A DNA stretch of 11,513 bases from Oscillospiraceae bacterium (GTDB lineage Bacteria; Bacillota; Clostridia; Oscillospirales; Oscillospiraceae). The DNA lies in the NCBI GenBank assembly GCA_031261245.1, contig JAISKU010000199.1, forward strand, positions 1 through 11,513, given 5' to 3'. This document shows, piece by piece, positions 5,580 to 11,513 of the stretch (its first letter is position 1; the number at the start of each line of letters is the position of its first letter). The translations under genes and the position numbers were made by a program. Under the pieces are notes generated by a model, which was not told the origin of the DNA, did not search any database, and was given only the letters and a program-made list of their open reading frames with translations.

Positions 5580-7949
5580 CTATGCCTTTCCCAGCGCTCT
5601 GAGCACTGCATCCGGCGTCGCCGGCGGATCTACCCACACGCCTATCGCGTTGTGGATCGCGATGATTACGAGGTGCGTATTTGCGAGGGAATGGCTTATG
5701 CCGTTCGCCCCGTACGCCGCGTTTCCGGAGCGCGTCTCAAGAAACTCGCGGTGCACCGGCGGCACGTCGAGAATCGTGGGTTTTTTGTAGTCGATCATGT
5801 TTGAATTGAGCCGTACGCCCGTCTTTTTGTCGTACACAAAGTCCTCAAGAAGCTGGCACCCCTGGCTGAAGTACATGACCTGGTCAATCTGCGATTCAAG
5901 CGAGGTAAGGCGCATGATTTTCCCCGGGTCGGCGACGACGCCGAACTCCAGAATCTCCACCTCGCCCGTCTCCTCGTCCACCGCGACCTCGCAGAACGCG
6001 GTGTTCATAGTGTCGAGCCGCAGTCCCATTCCGAACGTCCAGAGCGCCATCGGCGGCTTGCCCGCGTATGTCGCGACGACGCTTCTGTGCACCGCGTCGC
6101 CGAGCTTTAGGCCCTTTGACGGGTCGGCCTTGACGATAATCCTGCCGCCCTCCATGTCGAGCTCCTCCGGCTTGTACCCCTTTAGCGGGTTCGGTCCCGG
6201 AGGGCCTCCCATCGGGCCGTGCATGTTCGGCGGCGGCGGGTTTTCCGCCTCGTCGGCCGCGGCCTCGAGAATCTGCTTTTTGAGTATGTTCGCGCACTCC
6301 TTTGTCACCCACGCGGACGCGGTGGTGCCGTCGGAGCCGCCGCCGACGGGTGTGAATTCCTCCCTGTGGTCGAAGTCGATGCTCACATCGTCGTATTCAA
6401 GTCCGAGCTCCTCGGCGACGACCATGGCGTTGCACTCCACGGCGTACACGCCGAAAAGCGGGCCCTGCGTCGGCAGGTGGACGCGTCCCTCGCGCAGCTC
6501 CAATCTGCTGTTGTACGACGAGAAAGAGTGCCTCGGGCACATCTGATAGCGGAAGCTCGCGCCGTGCTTGCGCCCGTCGGGGAGCGTTTTTGTGCCCGCC
6601 TTGTGGTGATCCCAATTCATGAGGCGGCGGCCCTCCTCGAGGCACTCGTCAAAGCTCCTGACGGGGCGCGGATCCTCTTTCGAGTCCGGGCCGTGGAGGT
6701 TGTATTTCGCCACGTCGAGCGGGTCGAGCCCGAGCTCCTCGGCGATGAGGTAAATCGCCATCGTCGCGGAGTCCCAGTTGAACGGGCAGTGCTGTCCGCT
6801 GACGTACATCAGTCCGCGGTTTGTATCGACGATCTGCATCCTCTGGCTAATATTCGGGCATTTCACGGAGTTGAACGGCCCCTGCGTCAGGTCGCCGACG
6901 TTGCCGAAGCTCGAGGAGCCCCACGAGCCGCCGTCGGCAATCGATACGTCGTCAATCGCCGTTATCATGCCGTCGTTCTTGAAGCCGACGCGCAGATGCA
7001 TATACCGCTGGCACATGATCTGGTCAAACGTCTCCTCACGCGTGTTCACGCAGCGCACGGGACGCCCGGTGCGCTTTGCGAGCAGCGGCGTGATCTCCTG
7101 CGACTTGCGTAAACCCCAGTCGCAGTACTTTCCGCCCATGAAAAGCCCCTCCTGAACCGTCTTTTCAACAGGCAGGCCGTACATATTCGCAATCGCGCGC
7201 TTTTCGCGCACCGCGCCCTCAATCCGCAGGGACTGACCGTCGCCCGAGGTGTACGGGTCGTCAAACCACCACGCGACGGAGCCGGACGGGTTCGGCATGT
7301 GCGACGCGAACGCGGGCATGTACATGTCATACTCCGCGATGTGGTCGGCCTCGGCAAAGCCCGCCTCAATATCGCCCGACACCATGTTGGCATAGGCGAC
7401 GTTTCCGCGTTTCGGCGGGTTTTTCGGCCCGTCGGGGCTCGGCGCGCCGAACGTCGGCGCCTCCCGCACCTGCGGGCGTATCACTGGCGCGTCCTCGCGC
7501 GCGCCGTCAAGCGCGTCTGTTATGTGGGGCAGTATCTCCCACTCGACGTCGAGCGCGCGCAGCGCCTCCTCGCAGATGTCCTCGTTTTCCGCGACGACGA
7601 TGACCGCAACCTCCGCACCCTCCTGGTCGGCGAGGTCGTCAAGCCACGCGCGCTGCGGCCCGAAGCTCTCCCCGAAGCTGTTGAGCTTTTTGATGTCCTC
7701 GTCCTCCCACGTGAGTATGTCTACCACGCCGGGGATTTTCCACGCCTTTGACGTGTCCACGCTCAAAACCTTTGCGTTCGCGTACGGGCTGCGCAAGAAC
7801 TTCGCCTCGAGCATACCCGGCACGACGTAGTCAATACCGAATTTCGCGATTCCCGTCGCGAGCGCGTATGAGAGCTTTCCGGGGAGATTCGGCTTCCCGA
7901 CTACCCTGAAATTTTCCCGTTGTCCGTTTACTCCGGCTAAATCCGCCAT
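5580..7949 (-). CDS. Molybdopterin-binding large subunit of a divergent xanthine dehydrogenase/aldehyde oxidase-family hydroxylase
   Basis: The 789-residue catalytic subunit has the usual family length. The N-terminal domain is clear: VVGKPNL, PGMLEAKFLRSPYANAKV and PGVVDILTWED (about 16-84). The cofactor domains show MGGKYCDW (271-278) in place of GGGFGGK, then LLAKRTGRPVRCVNTREETF, NDGMITAID and IAEELGLDPLDVAKYN. Several family signatures are changed. The C-terminal GVGE-type motif carrying the catalytic Glu reads AYGANGISHSL (745-755) with no Glu. The usual RGFG region reads SGQHCPFNWDS. A Pro/Gly-rich stretch (about 570-588) interrupts the second half. The reaction may thus differ from ordinary hydroxylation, and the substrate is unknown. 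The start ATG at 7949 has GAGGGGGG 8 nt upstream, inside the end of the small-subunit gene; the spacer is 3 bp. No cofactor maturation gene is nearby. Confidence 0.92.
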   Translation of the reverse strand: MADLAGVNGQRENFRVVGKPNLPGKLSYALATGIAKFGIDYVVPGMLEAKFLRSPYANAKVLSVDTSKAWKIPGVVDILTWEDEDIKKLNSFGESFGPQRAWLDDLADQEGAEVAVIVVAENEDICEEALRALDVEWEILPHITDALDGAREDAPVIRPQVREAPTFGAPSPDGPKNPPKRGNVAYANMVSGDIEAGFAEADHIAEYDMYMPAFASHMPNPSGSVAWWFDDPYTSGDGQSLRIEGAVREKRAIANMYGLPVEKTVQEGLFMGGKYCDWGLRKSQEITPLLAKRTGRPVRCVNTREETFDQIMCQRYMHLRVGFKNDGMITAIDDVSIADGGSWGSSSFGNVGDLTQGPFNSVKCPNISQRMQIVDTNRGLMYVSGQHCPFNWDSATMAIYLIAEELGLDPLDVAKYNLHGPDSKEDPRPVRSFDECLEEGRRLMNWDHHKAGTKTLPDGRKHGASFRYQMCPRHSFSSYNSRLELREGRVHLPTQGPLFGVYAVECNAMVVAEELGLEYDDVSIDFDHREEFTPVGGGSDGTTASAWVTKECANILKKQILEAAADEAENPPPPNMHGPMGGPPGPNPLKGYKPEELDMEGGRIIVKADPSKGLKLGDAVHRSVVATYAGKPPMALWTFGMGLRLDTMNTAFCEVAVDEETGEVEILEFGVVADPGKIMRLTSLESQIDQVMYFSQGCQLLEDFVYDKKTGVRLNSNMIDYKKPTILDVPPVHREFLETRSGNAAYGANGISHSLANTHLVIIAIHNAIGVWVDPPATPDAVLRALGKA

Positions 7950-7952
7950 CTC

Positions 7953-8612
7953 TTATTCCCCCCTCGCAATTTTCAGCGCCGCCTCGAGTATCGCCTGAGA
8001 GTGGCGCGGATACGTTCCGCAGATGCAGATGTTTCCCGATAGCGCCTCGCGGCACTCCTCCTCCGTCGGGTTCGGATTCCTGTCGAGAAGCGATTTTGCC
8101 GAGACGAGGAAGCCCGGCGTACAGTATCCGCACTGCATCGCGTCCCATTTGCAGTAGGCGTCGACGAGCGGCTTCCACCTTGGGTCGGCGGCAATGCCCT
8201 CTACCGTCTGAATGTTGTGTCCCTCGCACTCGACCGTGAGAATTGTGCACGCGAGCACCGGTCTGCCGTCCATGATGACCGTGCACGAGCCGCACACTCC
8301 CCTGTCGCACATGTGCTTCGCGCCCGTGAGTCCGAGCCTGAACTGCAGCGTGCGCTGAAGCGTCCAGTGCGGCTCAATGAGCACCTTGCAGAGCCGTCCG
8401 TTCAGGCTCAGTAACGCTGTGGTCGGCGACGCGGCGCCGGGGTGTTCCTCCGCGTAGTGCGACTCCAAGGCCGCAAAGTCCGAGAAAATCCCGCCGCACA
8501 GCGGGCATCTGTATTCCGTGAGCGCAGTCGGAATCGCGTCTATAAGCTCTGCCGACCGAAGGAGCACGGCCTCCCGCGTGAGTGTGGTGTTGTCGTTGTC
8601 ACCGCTGATCAT
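7953..8612 (-). CDS. 2x[2Fe-2S] small subunit of the molybdenum hydroxylase with an N-terminal C2H2 zinc-finger-like extension
   Basis: This 219-residue subunit passes electrons from the molybdenum site to the FAD subunit. Residues about 65-215 are the standard CoxS/XdhC-like protein. The first [2Fe-2S] cluster is bound by Cys102, 107, 110 and 122 (CDRGVCGSCTV...AC). The second is bound by Cys161, 164, 196 and 198 (QCGYCTPG and NICICGTYPR), with the conserved Gln160 next to the pterin. The first 64 residues are extra: a short helix-like stretch and then CPLCGGIFSDFAALESHYAEEH, spaced C-x2-C-x12-H-x4-H (Cys36, Cys39, His52, His57), the classic zinc-finger pattern. All ligands of both Fe-S clusters are present, so the enzyme should be functional. 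ATG at 8612 is preceded by TGGAGGTG with 6 nt spacing. It is the first gene of the operon, directly behind a strong promoter. Confidence 0.93.
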   Translation of the reverse strand: MISGDNDNTTLTREAVLLRSAELIDAIPTALTEYRCPLCGGIFSDFAALESHYAEEHPGAASPTTALLSLNGRLCKVLIEPHWTLQRTLQFRLGLTGAKHMCDRGVCGSCTVIMDGRPVLACTILTVECEGHNIQTVEGIAADPRWKPLVDAYCKWDAMQCGYCTPGFLVSAKSLLDRNPNPTEEECREALSGNICICGTYPRHSQAILEAALKIARGE

Positions 8613-8645
8613 AAAGCACCTCCATAAGCCTTCTTTCCTGAGACT

Positions 8646-8674
8646 ATAATAAATTATATTGCGCTGTTTGTCAA
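8646..8674 (-). promoter_or_regulatory. Sigma-A-type promoter of the molybdenum hydroxylase operon
   Basis: On the - strand a perfect -35 box TTGACA (8674-8669) stands 17 bp from a -10 box TATTAT (8651-8646), five of six matching consensus. The expected start of transcription is near 8639, about 27 nt before the ATG at 8612. The operon then runs through four genes to 2513. Confidence 0.75.
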
Positions 8675-8709
8675 TTTGATTTATTATGAAAATGAACTTA
8701 ATACAACTG

Positions 8710-8738
8710 TTGACTTAATGCACTTTGGAGACTATAAT
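8710..8738 (+). promoter_or_regulatory. Near-consensus sigma-A promoter of the short-chain dehydrogenase gene
   Basis: The boxes are TTGACT (8710-8715), a 17-bp spacer, and a perfect TATAAT (8733-8738). The expected transcription start is near 8745, giving a leader of about 20 nt before the ATG at 8767. A small dyad CAACTGTTG (8704-8712) overlaps the -35 box. Confidence 0.85.
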
Positions 8739-8750
8739 ACAGAAAAATGC

Positions 8751-8758
8751 AAAGGAGG
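8751..8758 (+). promoter_or_regulatory. Ribosome binding site fixing the dehydrogenase start at 8767
   Basis: AAAGGAGG stands 8 nt before the ATG at 8767. The in-frame ATG at 8725 lies inside the promoter spacer, upstream of the predicted transcription start, and so cannot be the start from this promoter. Confidence 0.85.
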
Positions 8759-8766
8759 TATTTTAC

Positions 8767-9741
8767 ATGACAGATTTCAAAGGCAAAGTCGCATTTATCA
8801 CGGGCGGGGGCTCGGGCGCGGGCTTCGGACAGGCGCAGATTTTCTCAGAGGCGGGCTGTAAGGTCGTCATCGCGGACGTGAGGCAGGATCACCTCGACCA
8901 GGCAATGGCGCATTTCAAGAGCAAGAATGCCGAGGTGCACCCCATACTCCTCGACATCACCGACCGCGAGGCGTACATCAAGGCGGCGGACGAGGTGGAG
9001 CGCGTCTATGGCACGCCGCCGCAGATTCTCATCCAAACCGCGGGCGTCAACGCGTTCGGCCCGGCGGAGGCCTCTACATATGAGGACTACGACTGGATTG
9101 TCGGCGTCGATCTCGGCGGCGTCATCAACGGCATGGTGACGTTCGTGCCGCGCATGATCAAGGCGGGGCTCGGCGGTCACATCGTCGCCGTATCCTCCCT
9201 CGGAGGGCTCGGCCCCTGTGCCACAACAGCGCCGTATTCAGCCGCGAAGGCTGCCGTCATCAACCTGATGGAGACGTACTATGAGGCGCTGAAGCCCTAC
9301 GGAATCGGCGTAACCGTTTTCTGCCCCGGGAACATGAACACGAACATTCACGAGGCGTCCGCGACGCGGCCCGCAAATCTCCAGAACACCGGATATTACG
9401 AGAGTCCCGACGCGCTCGAGGGCTATCACAAGCACAACGAGCTCGGCATGGATATCCGTGAGGTCGGGCGGCAGGTTATGAAGGGTATCGAGCAGGGTCT
9501 TGTCATCTGCATCCCCTACGACAACGCCGAGGAGATACTCAAGCACGAGCTGCAGCGCATGATCGACTACTGCACGCCCGAGGGTCTCAAGCGCCTCGAG
9601 GAGCAGGAGAAGGCGTTCCGCGAGCAGGCGGATCTGCCGCACGAGGACATGAATTCCCTCATGGAGGCGTCAAAGCTCGGCTGGTCAAAGGCAAAGGGCG
9701 ACATCGACTGGGTAGACGAGAGCCGCAGATACACGGAGTAA
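8767..9741 (+). CDS. Short-chain dehydrogenase/reductase, NAD-type
   Basis: A 324-residue cytoplasmic oxidoreductase of the classical SDR family, expected to interconvert an alcohol and a ketone with NAD(H). The Rossmann signature TGGGSGAG (12-19) opens the protein. Asp37 at the end of the second strand (VVIADVR) favours NAD over NADP. TAGV (91-94) follows, then catalytic Ser144, Tyr157 and Lys161 (YSAAK) with the normal 13-residue Ser-Tyr gap. The position usually held by the fourth catalytic residue, Asn, reads VDLGG (Asp115), a change found in some other SDRs. Classical SDRs have about 250 residues; here about 70 more form a Glu/Lys-rich, helical-looking tail. It is transcribed divergently from the molybdenum hydroxylase operon from a shared control region, which suggests action on the same substrate pathway. 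The substrate (sterol, sugar alcohol, aromatic or other) cannot be read from the sequence. Confidence 0.92.
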   Translation: MTDFKGKVAFITGGGSGAGFGQAQIFSEAGCKVVIADVRQDHLDQAMAHFKSKNAEVHPILLDITDREAYIKAADEVERVYGTPPQILIQTAGVNAFGPAEASTYEDYDWIVGVDLGGVINGMVTFVPRMIKAGLGGHIVAVSSLGGLGPCATTAPYSAAKAAVINLMETYYEALKPYGIGVTVFCPGNMNTNIHEASATRPANLQNTGYYESPDALEGYHKHNELGMDIREVGRQVMKGIEQGLVICIPYDNAEEILKHELQRMIDYCTPEGLKRLEEQEKAFREQADLPHEDMNSLMEASKLGWSKAKGDIDWVDESRRYTE

Positions 9742-9748
9742 AATCAAG

Positions 9749-9776
9749 CAAAGCCCCCCGAATTCGGGGGGCTTTG
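9749..9776. terminator. Perfect 28-bp palindrome, probable bidirectional terminator
   Basis: CAAAGCCCCCCGAA pairs exactly with TTCGGGGGGCTTTG, forming a very stable hairpin between two convergent genes. It lies 8 bp past the dehydrogenase stop and 30 bp past the flavoprotein stop. The T tracts are short (CTTTG then TACTATTTAT on +; CTTTG then CTTGATTTTA on -), but position and symmetry fit termination in both directions. Confidence 0.85.
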
Positions 9777-9806
9777 TACTATTTATCTATGATTGCGCCG
9801 CCGTTT

Positions 9807-11426
9807 TTAATCCGAGAGCACGTCGCCGAGCTGCATCGCGTAGGCGAGCGCGCGCCCGTAGCTGTTGCCGTTGAGCAGAAGCGGGTAGTCAACCGCGTAC
9901 ATGCCGCCGGCGGCGTTGCCCACGGCGTAAAGTCCGGGTATCGGGTGGCTGTCGGCGCCGACCACGTTGAGCTGCTTGTTTATCAGCGCGCCGCCGAACA
10001 CGTCGAGAAGCGCCGGGCCCCACCTGAGCGCGTAGAACGGCGGCTTGACAAGCGGCGTGAGCATTATCGCGCGCTTGCCGAAGTCGGTGTCGTCGCCCGC
10101 CGCGACGAGCTCATTGTAGCGCGCGACGGTCTTTACCAGGTTCTCCGCCGGGACGTCGAGCTGCTGCGCGAGCTCCTCAATCGTGTCGGCCTTGAAGCCG
10201 TTTATCAGCTTCTCCTTGACGGGCGCTTTCTCGGCGTCCGTGTTTTCCTCGTCCTCGATGTCGCCGTAGCGTCTCTCGTTGCCCGTGACGAAGCGGTTGA
10301 TGTCATCCTCGAGCCCGGCGCGGTCGAATTCGTCGCCCATCATGCTCATCGGCGCCATGCCCTGCCCGCCGAGCAGCTCCCAGCGCTCCGCAATCTCGTC
10401 GAGGTACTTGCTGTCAAACACCGTAAACGCGAAGTCGCCGCCCGGCTGCATGAGGCAACGCACGGATTTCGCCTGCATCCACGTGTCCTCGTTCATGAAG
10501 CGGTTGCCGAGCTGATTTACGTGCAGGAAGAAGAACTGGTGTCCGCTGTAGCCGAGCGCGTGCAGCGTCGGCGCCCACTCCGGGTTGTCGAGCACCGCGC
10601 CGGCCCAGTACGCCATCTTCTGGCCGTCGCCCTTGTTGCCGCGCCTCGGAATCTGGAGCGCGGGGCGAAGTCCGATCGGGCAGAACGCCGCGAGCATCTC
10701 GCGGTCGTCGGAGGCGTCTCCGGTGGCGAGAATGACGGCCTTTTTGCCCTTGTAACGGCGGTATTTCCCGTCCGCGCCCTTGGCGATAGCCGCGATTACG
10801 CGCCCGTCCGCGTCCTTTTCAAGCTGCTCCGCCGCCGTGCCGCGATAGAGCTGTCCGCCGTTTTTCAGAAATTCCTTTTCGAGTATCTCGCACGCGAGCA
10901 TACCGCCGCCGAAGTTTGTGTACTTGCTGCCGGGCTTGTTGAATATGTGGTGCGTGCCGAGGTATTCCCCGAACATCGGGCCCTTGTAGCTGACGAAGAT
11001 GTTGGAGTCCACGCCGCCCTCGGTAAGGCTCATCATCCACTCAAAGCCTTCCGCGCTGCGGTTGATGAAAATCCACAGCAGCTCCTCCTCGACGCGGCTT
11101 CCGCTGACCTTCAGCCAGTCGGCGGCGAAGCGCTTCGGGTCGATGTGGACGCCCTTTTCCGCCATGATTTTCGTGTTGATTGCCGCGATTTGCCCAGCGA
11201 GCGCGACCATCTTCCTGTTCTTGTCTATGAGGATTCCCGACAGCCCCTTGCTCGAGCAGCGCGCCGCCGCGGCGAGTCCGCTGATTCCCCCGCCCACGAC
11301 GATGAAGTCGGCCTCAAGCGTCTCCTCTATTTGATTTTCCGGAATAGGCTCCGGCGGAGTCTCCCATGTGTAACCCTTCTTTGGTGAACGGTTGCTGTAG
11401 AACTTCATCTCAAAGCTCTTTGCCAT
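9807..11426 (-). CDS. Soluble FAD-dependent oxidoreductase (fumarate reductase/3-ketosteroid dehydrogenase superfamily)
   Basis: A 539-residue flavoprotein with the FAD_binding_2 fold, likely reducing or forming a carbon-carbon double bond in an organic substrate. After a 40-residue Pro-rich lead (ETPPEPIPENQIEET) comes the dinucleotide motif FIVVGGGISGLAAAA (Gly45-Gly50). Later landmarks are FGGGMLACEILEKEF, VILATGDASDDREM, LGNRFMNEDTW in the substrate-domain region, and a C-terminal FAD-closing block GLYAVGNAAGGMYAVDYP followed by LLNGNSYGRALAYAMQLG. There is no signal peptide, haem-binding CXXCH or FMN-attachment domain, so unlike periplasmic fumarate or urocanate reductases it should be cytoplasmic and fed by a separate donor. 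ATG at 11426 has AAAGGGG 7 nt upstream. It has its own promoter and converges on the dehydrogenase gene, so a shared pathway with it is plausible but not shown. Confidence 0.9.
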   Translation of the reverse strand: MAKSFEMKFYSNRSPKKGYTWETPPEPIPENQIEETLEADFIVVGGGISGLAAAARCSSKGLSGILIDKNRKMVALAGQIAAINTKIMAEKGVHIDPKRFAADWLKVSGSRVEEELLWIFINRSAEGFEWMMSLTEGGVDSNIFVSYKGPMFGEYLGTHHIFNKPGSKYTNFGGGMLACEILEKEFLKNGGQLYRGTAAEQLEKDADGRVIAAIAKGADGKYRRYKGKKAVILATGDASDDREMLAAFCPIGLRPALQIPRRGNKGDGQKMAYWAGAVLDNPEWAPTLHALGYSGHQFFFLHVNQLGNRFMNEDTWMQAKSVRCLMQPGGDFAFTVFDSKYLDEIAERWELLGGQGMAPMSMMGDEFDRAGLEDDINRFVTGNERRYGDIEDEENTDAEKAPVKEKLINGFKADTIEELAQQLDVPAENLVKTVARYNELVAAGDDTDFGKRAIMLTPLVKPPFYALRWGPALLDVFGGALINKQLNVVGADSHPIPGLYAVGNAAGGMYAVDYPLLLNGNSYGRALAYAMQLGDVLSD

Positions 11427-11474
11427 GATGTTGCCCCTTTCAATATTAATGAATTTGCATAAATGATTGGTGAA

Positions 11475-11503
11475 ATTATACTATCAATTCAGCTAATTTG
11501 CAA
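11475..11503 (-). promoter_or_regulatory. Sigma-A-type promoter of the flavoprotein gene
   Basis: On the - strand TTGCAA (11503-11498, four of six) lies 17 bp from a perfect TATAAT (11480-11475). The predicted start near 11468 gives a leader of about 42 nt. The octamer AATTTGCA occurs at 11495-11502, overlapping the -35 box, and again at 11452-11459 downstream of the start. This may be a paired regulator site. Confidence 0.65.
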
Positions 11504-11513
11504 GTACCATTTT

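Larger units (their letters stand above)
8640..8739. repeat. 12-bp direct repeat GAGACTATAATA overlapping both divergent -10 boxes
   Basis: Two identical 12-bp copies lie at 8640-8651 and 8728-8739, 88 bp apart. The first covers the -10 box of the leftward promoter, and the second contains the -10 box TATAAT of the rightward promoter. Part of the identity is explained by promoter consensus. The shared GAGAC flank is not, so a common operator is possible. Confidence 0.5.

Noticed and set aside
6219..7112. A 297-residue + strand open frame opposite the molybdopterin subunit
   Set aside because: Antisense shadow of a recognised gene, with no motif or ribosome binding site.
8645..8650. A second + strand TATAAT as an extra rightward promoter
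   Set aside because: No -35-like box 16-18 bp upstream; the bases are better explained as part of the leftward promoter and the direct repeat.
8725..8766. ATG at 8725 as the start of the short-chain dehydrogenase
   Set aside because: It lies within the promoter spacer before the -10 box, has no good ribosome binding site, and adds 14 residues before the normal SDR N-terminus.
9774..11387. A 537-residue open frame on the + strand opposite the flavoprotein
   Set aside because: Arg/Val/Leu-rich mirror frame typical of GC-rich genes, no family motif, and no gene-like start signal; the - strand frame has promoter, ribosome binding site and clear FAD motifs.
1..11513. RNA genes, CRISPR arrays, insertion sequences or attachment sites
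   Set aside because: No spaced repeat array, transposase, tRNA-like fold or terminal inverted repeat was seen; the only clear dyads are the three hairpins listed.

Overview
The window looks like chromosomal DNA of a GC-rich anaerobic Bacillota (Clostridia, perhaps Oscillospirales or Christensenellales). This is inferred from GC-rich coding DNA with G/C-biased third positions, AT-rich intergenic DNA with near-consensus sigma-A promoters, strong AGGAGG-type ribosome binding sites, TTG and GTG starts, a VanR/VanS pair of the Clostridia/Enterococcus type, and oxygen-sensitive-looking Fe-S/molybdenum enzymes. There is no RNA gene, CRISPR array, insertion sequence or phage gene. No gap without a gene exceeds about 155 bases.

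Left part (1-2512, + strand): a cell-envelope sensing cassette. It holds the C-terminal part of a VanR-like response regulator (cut by the window edge), a VanS-like histidine kinase overlapping it by 11 bp with a TTG start, and a membrane-anchored serine D-Ala-D-Ala carboxypeptidase of the penicillin-binding (VanY-D/DacA) type. A terminator-like hairpin sits immediately before the carboxypeptidase and contains its ribosome binding site. No vanH, ligase or vanX gene is in view.

Middle part (8612 down to 2513, - strand): a tight four-gene operon with 3-9 bp spacers for an unusual molybdenum hydroxylase. The order is a 2x[2Fe-2S] subunit with an N-terminal C2H2 zinc-finger-like extension, a divergent molybdopterin-binding large subunit, and a FAD/[4Fe-4S] subunit into which a whole GltD-like NAD(P)H oxidoreductase module has been inserted, followed by a winged-helix (AlkZ-related) protein. 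A likely terminator for this operon lies inside the oppositely oriented carboxypeptidase gene.

Right part (8613-11513): a divergent promoter region drives the operon leftward and an NAD-type short-chain dehydrogenase rightward. Past the dehydrogenase is a perfect 28-bp palindrome, probably a two-way terminator. Then comes a convergent soluble FAD-dependent oxidoreductase of the fumarate reductase/3-ketosteroid dehydrogenase superfamily with its own promoter.

How they may work together (inference): the short-chain dehydrogenase, molybdenum hydroxylase and flavoprotein look like a catabolic or reductive set for one organic substrate, perhaps an alcohol/ketone-bearing ring compound. Electrons at the molybdenum site would pass through [2Fe-2S] clusters and FAD/[4Fe-4S] to an NAD(P)H-linked GltD-like module in the same polypeptide. 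The substrate cannot be told from sequence. This enzyme is the best candidate for an undescribed system here.
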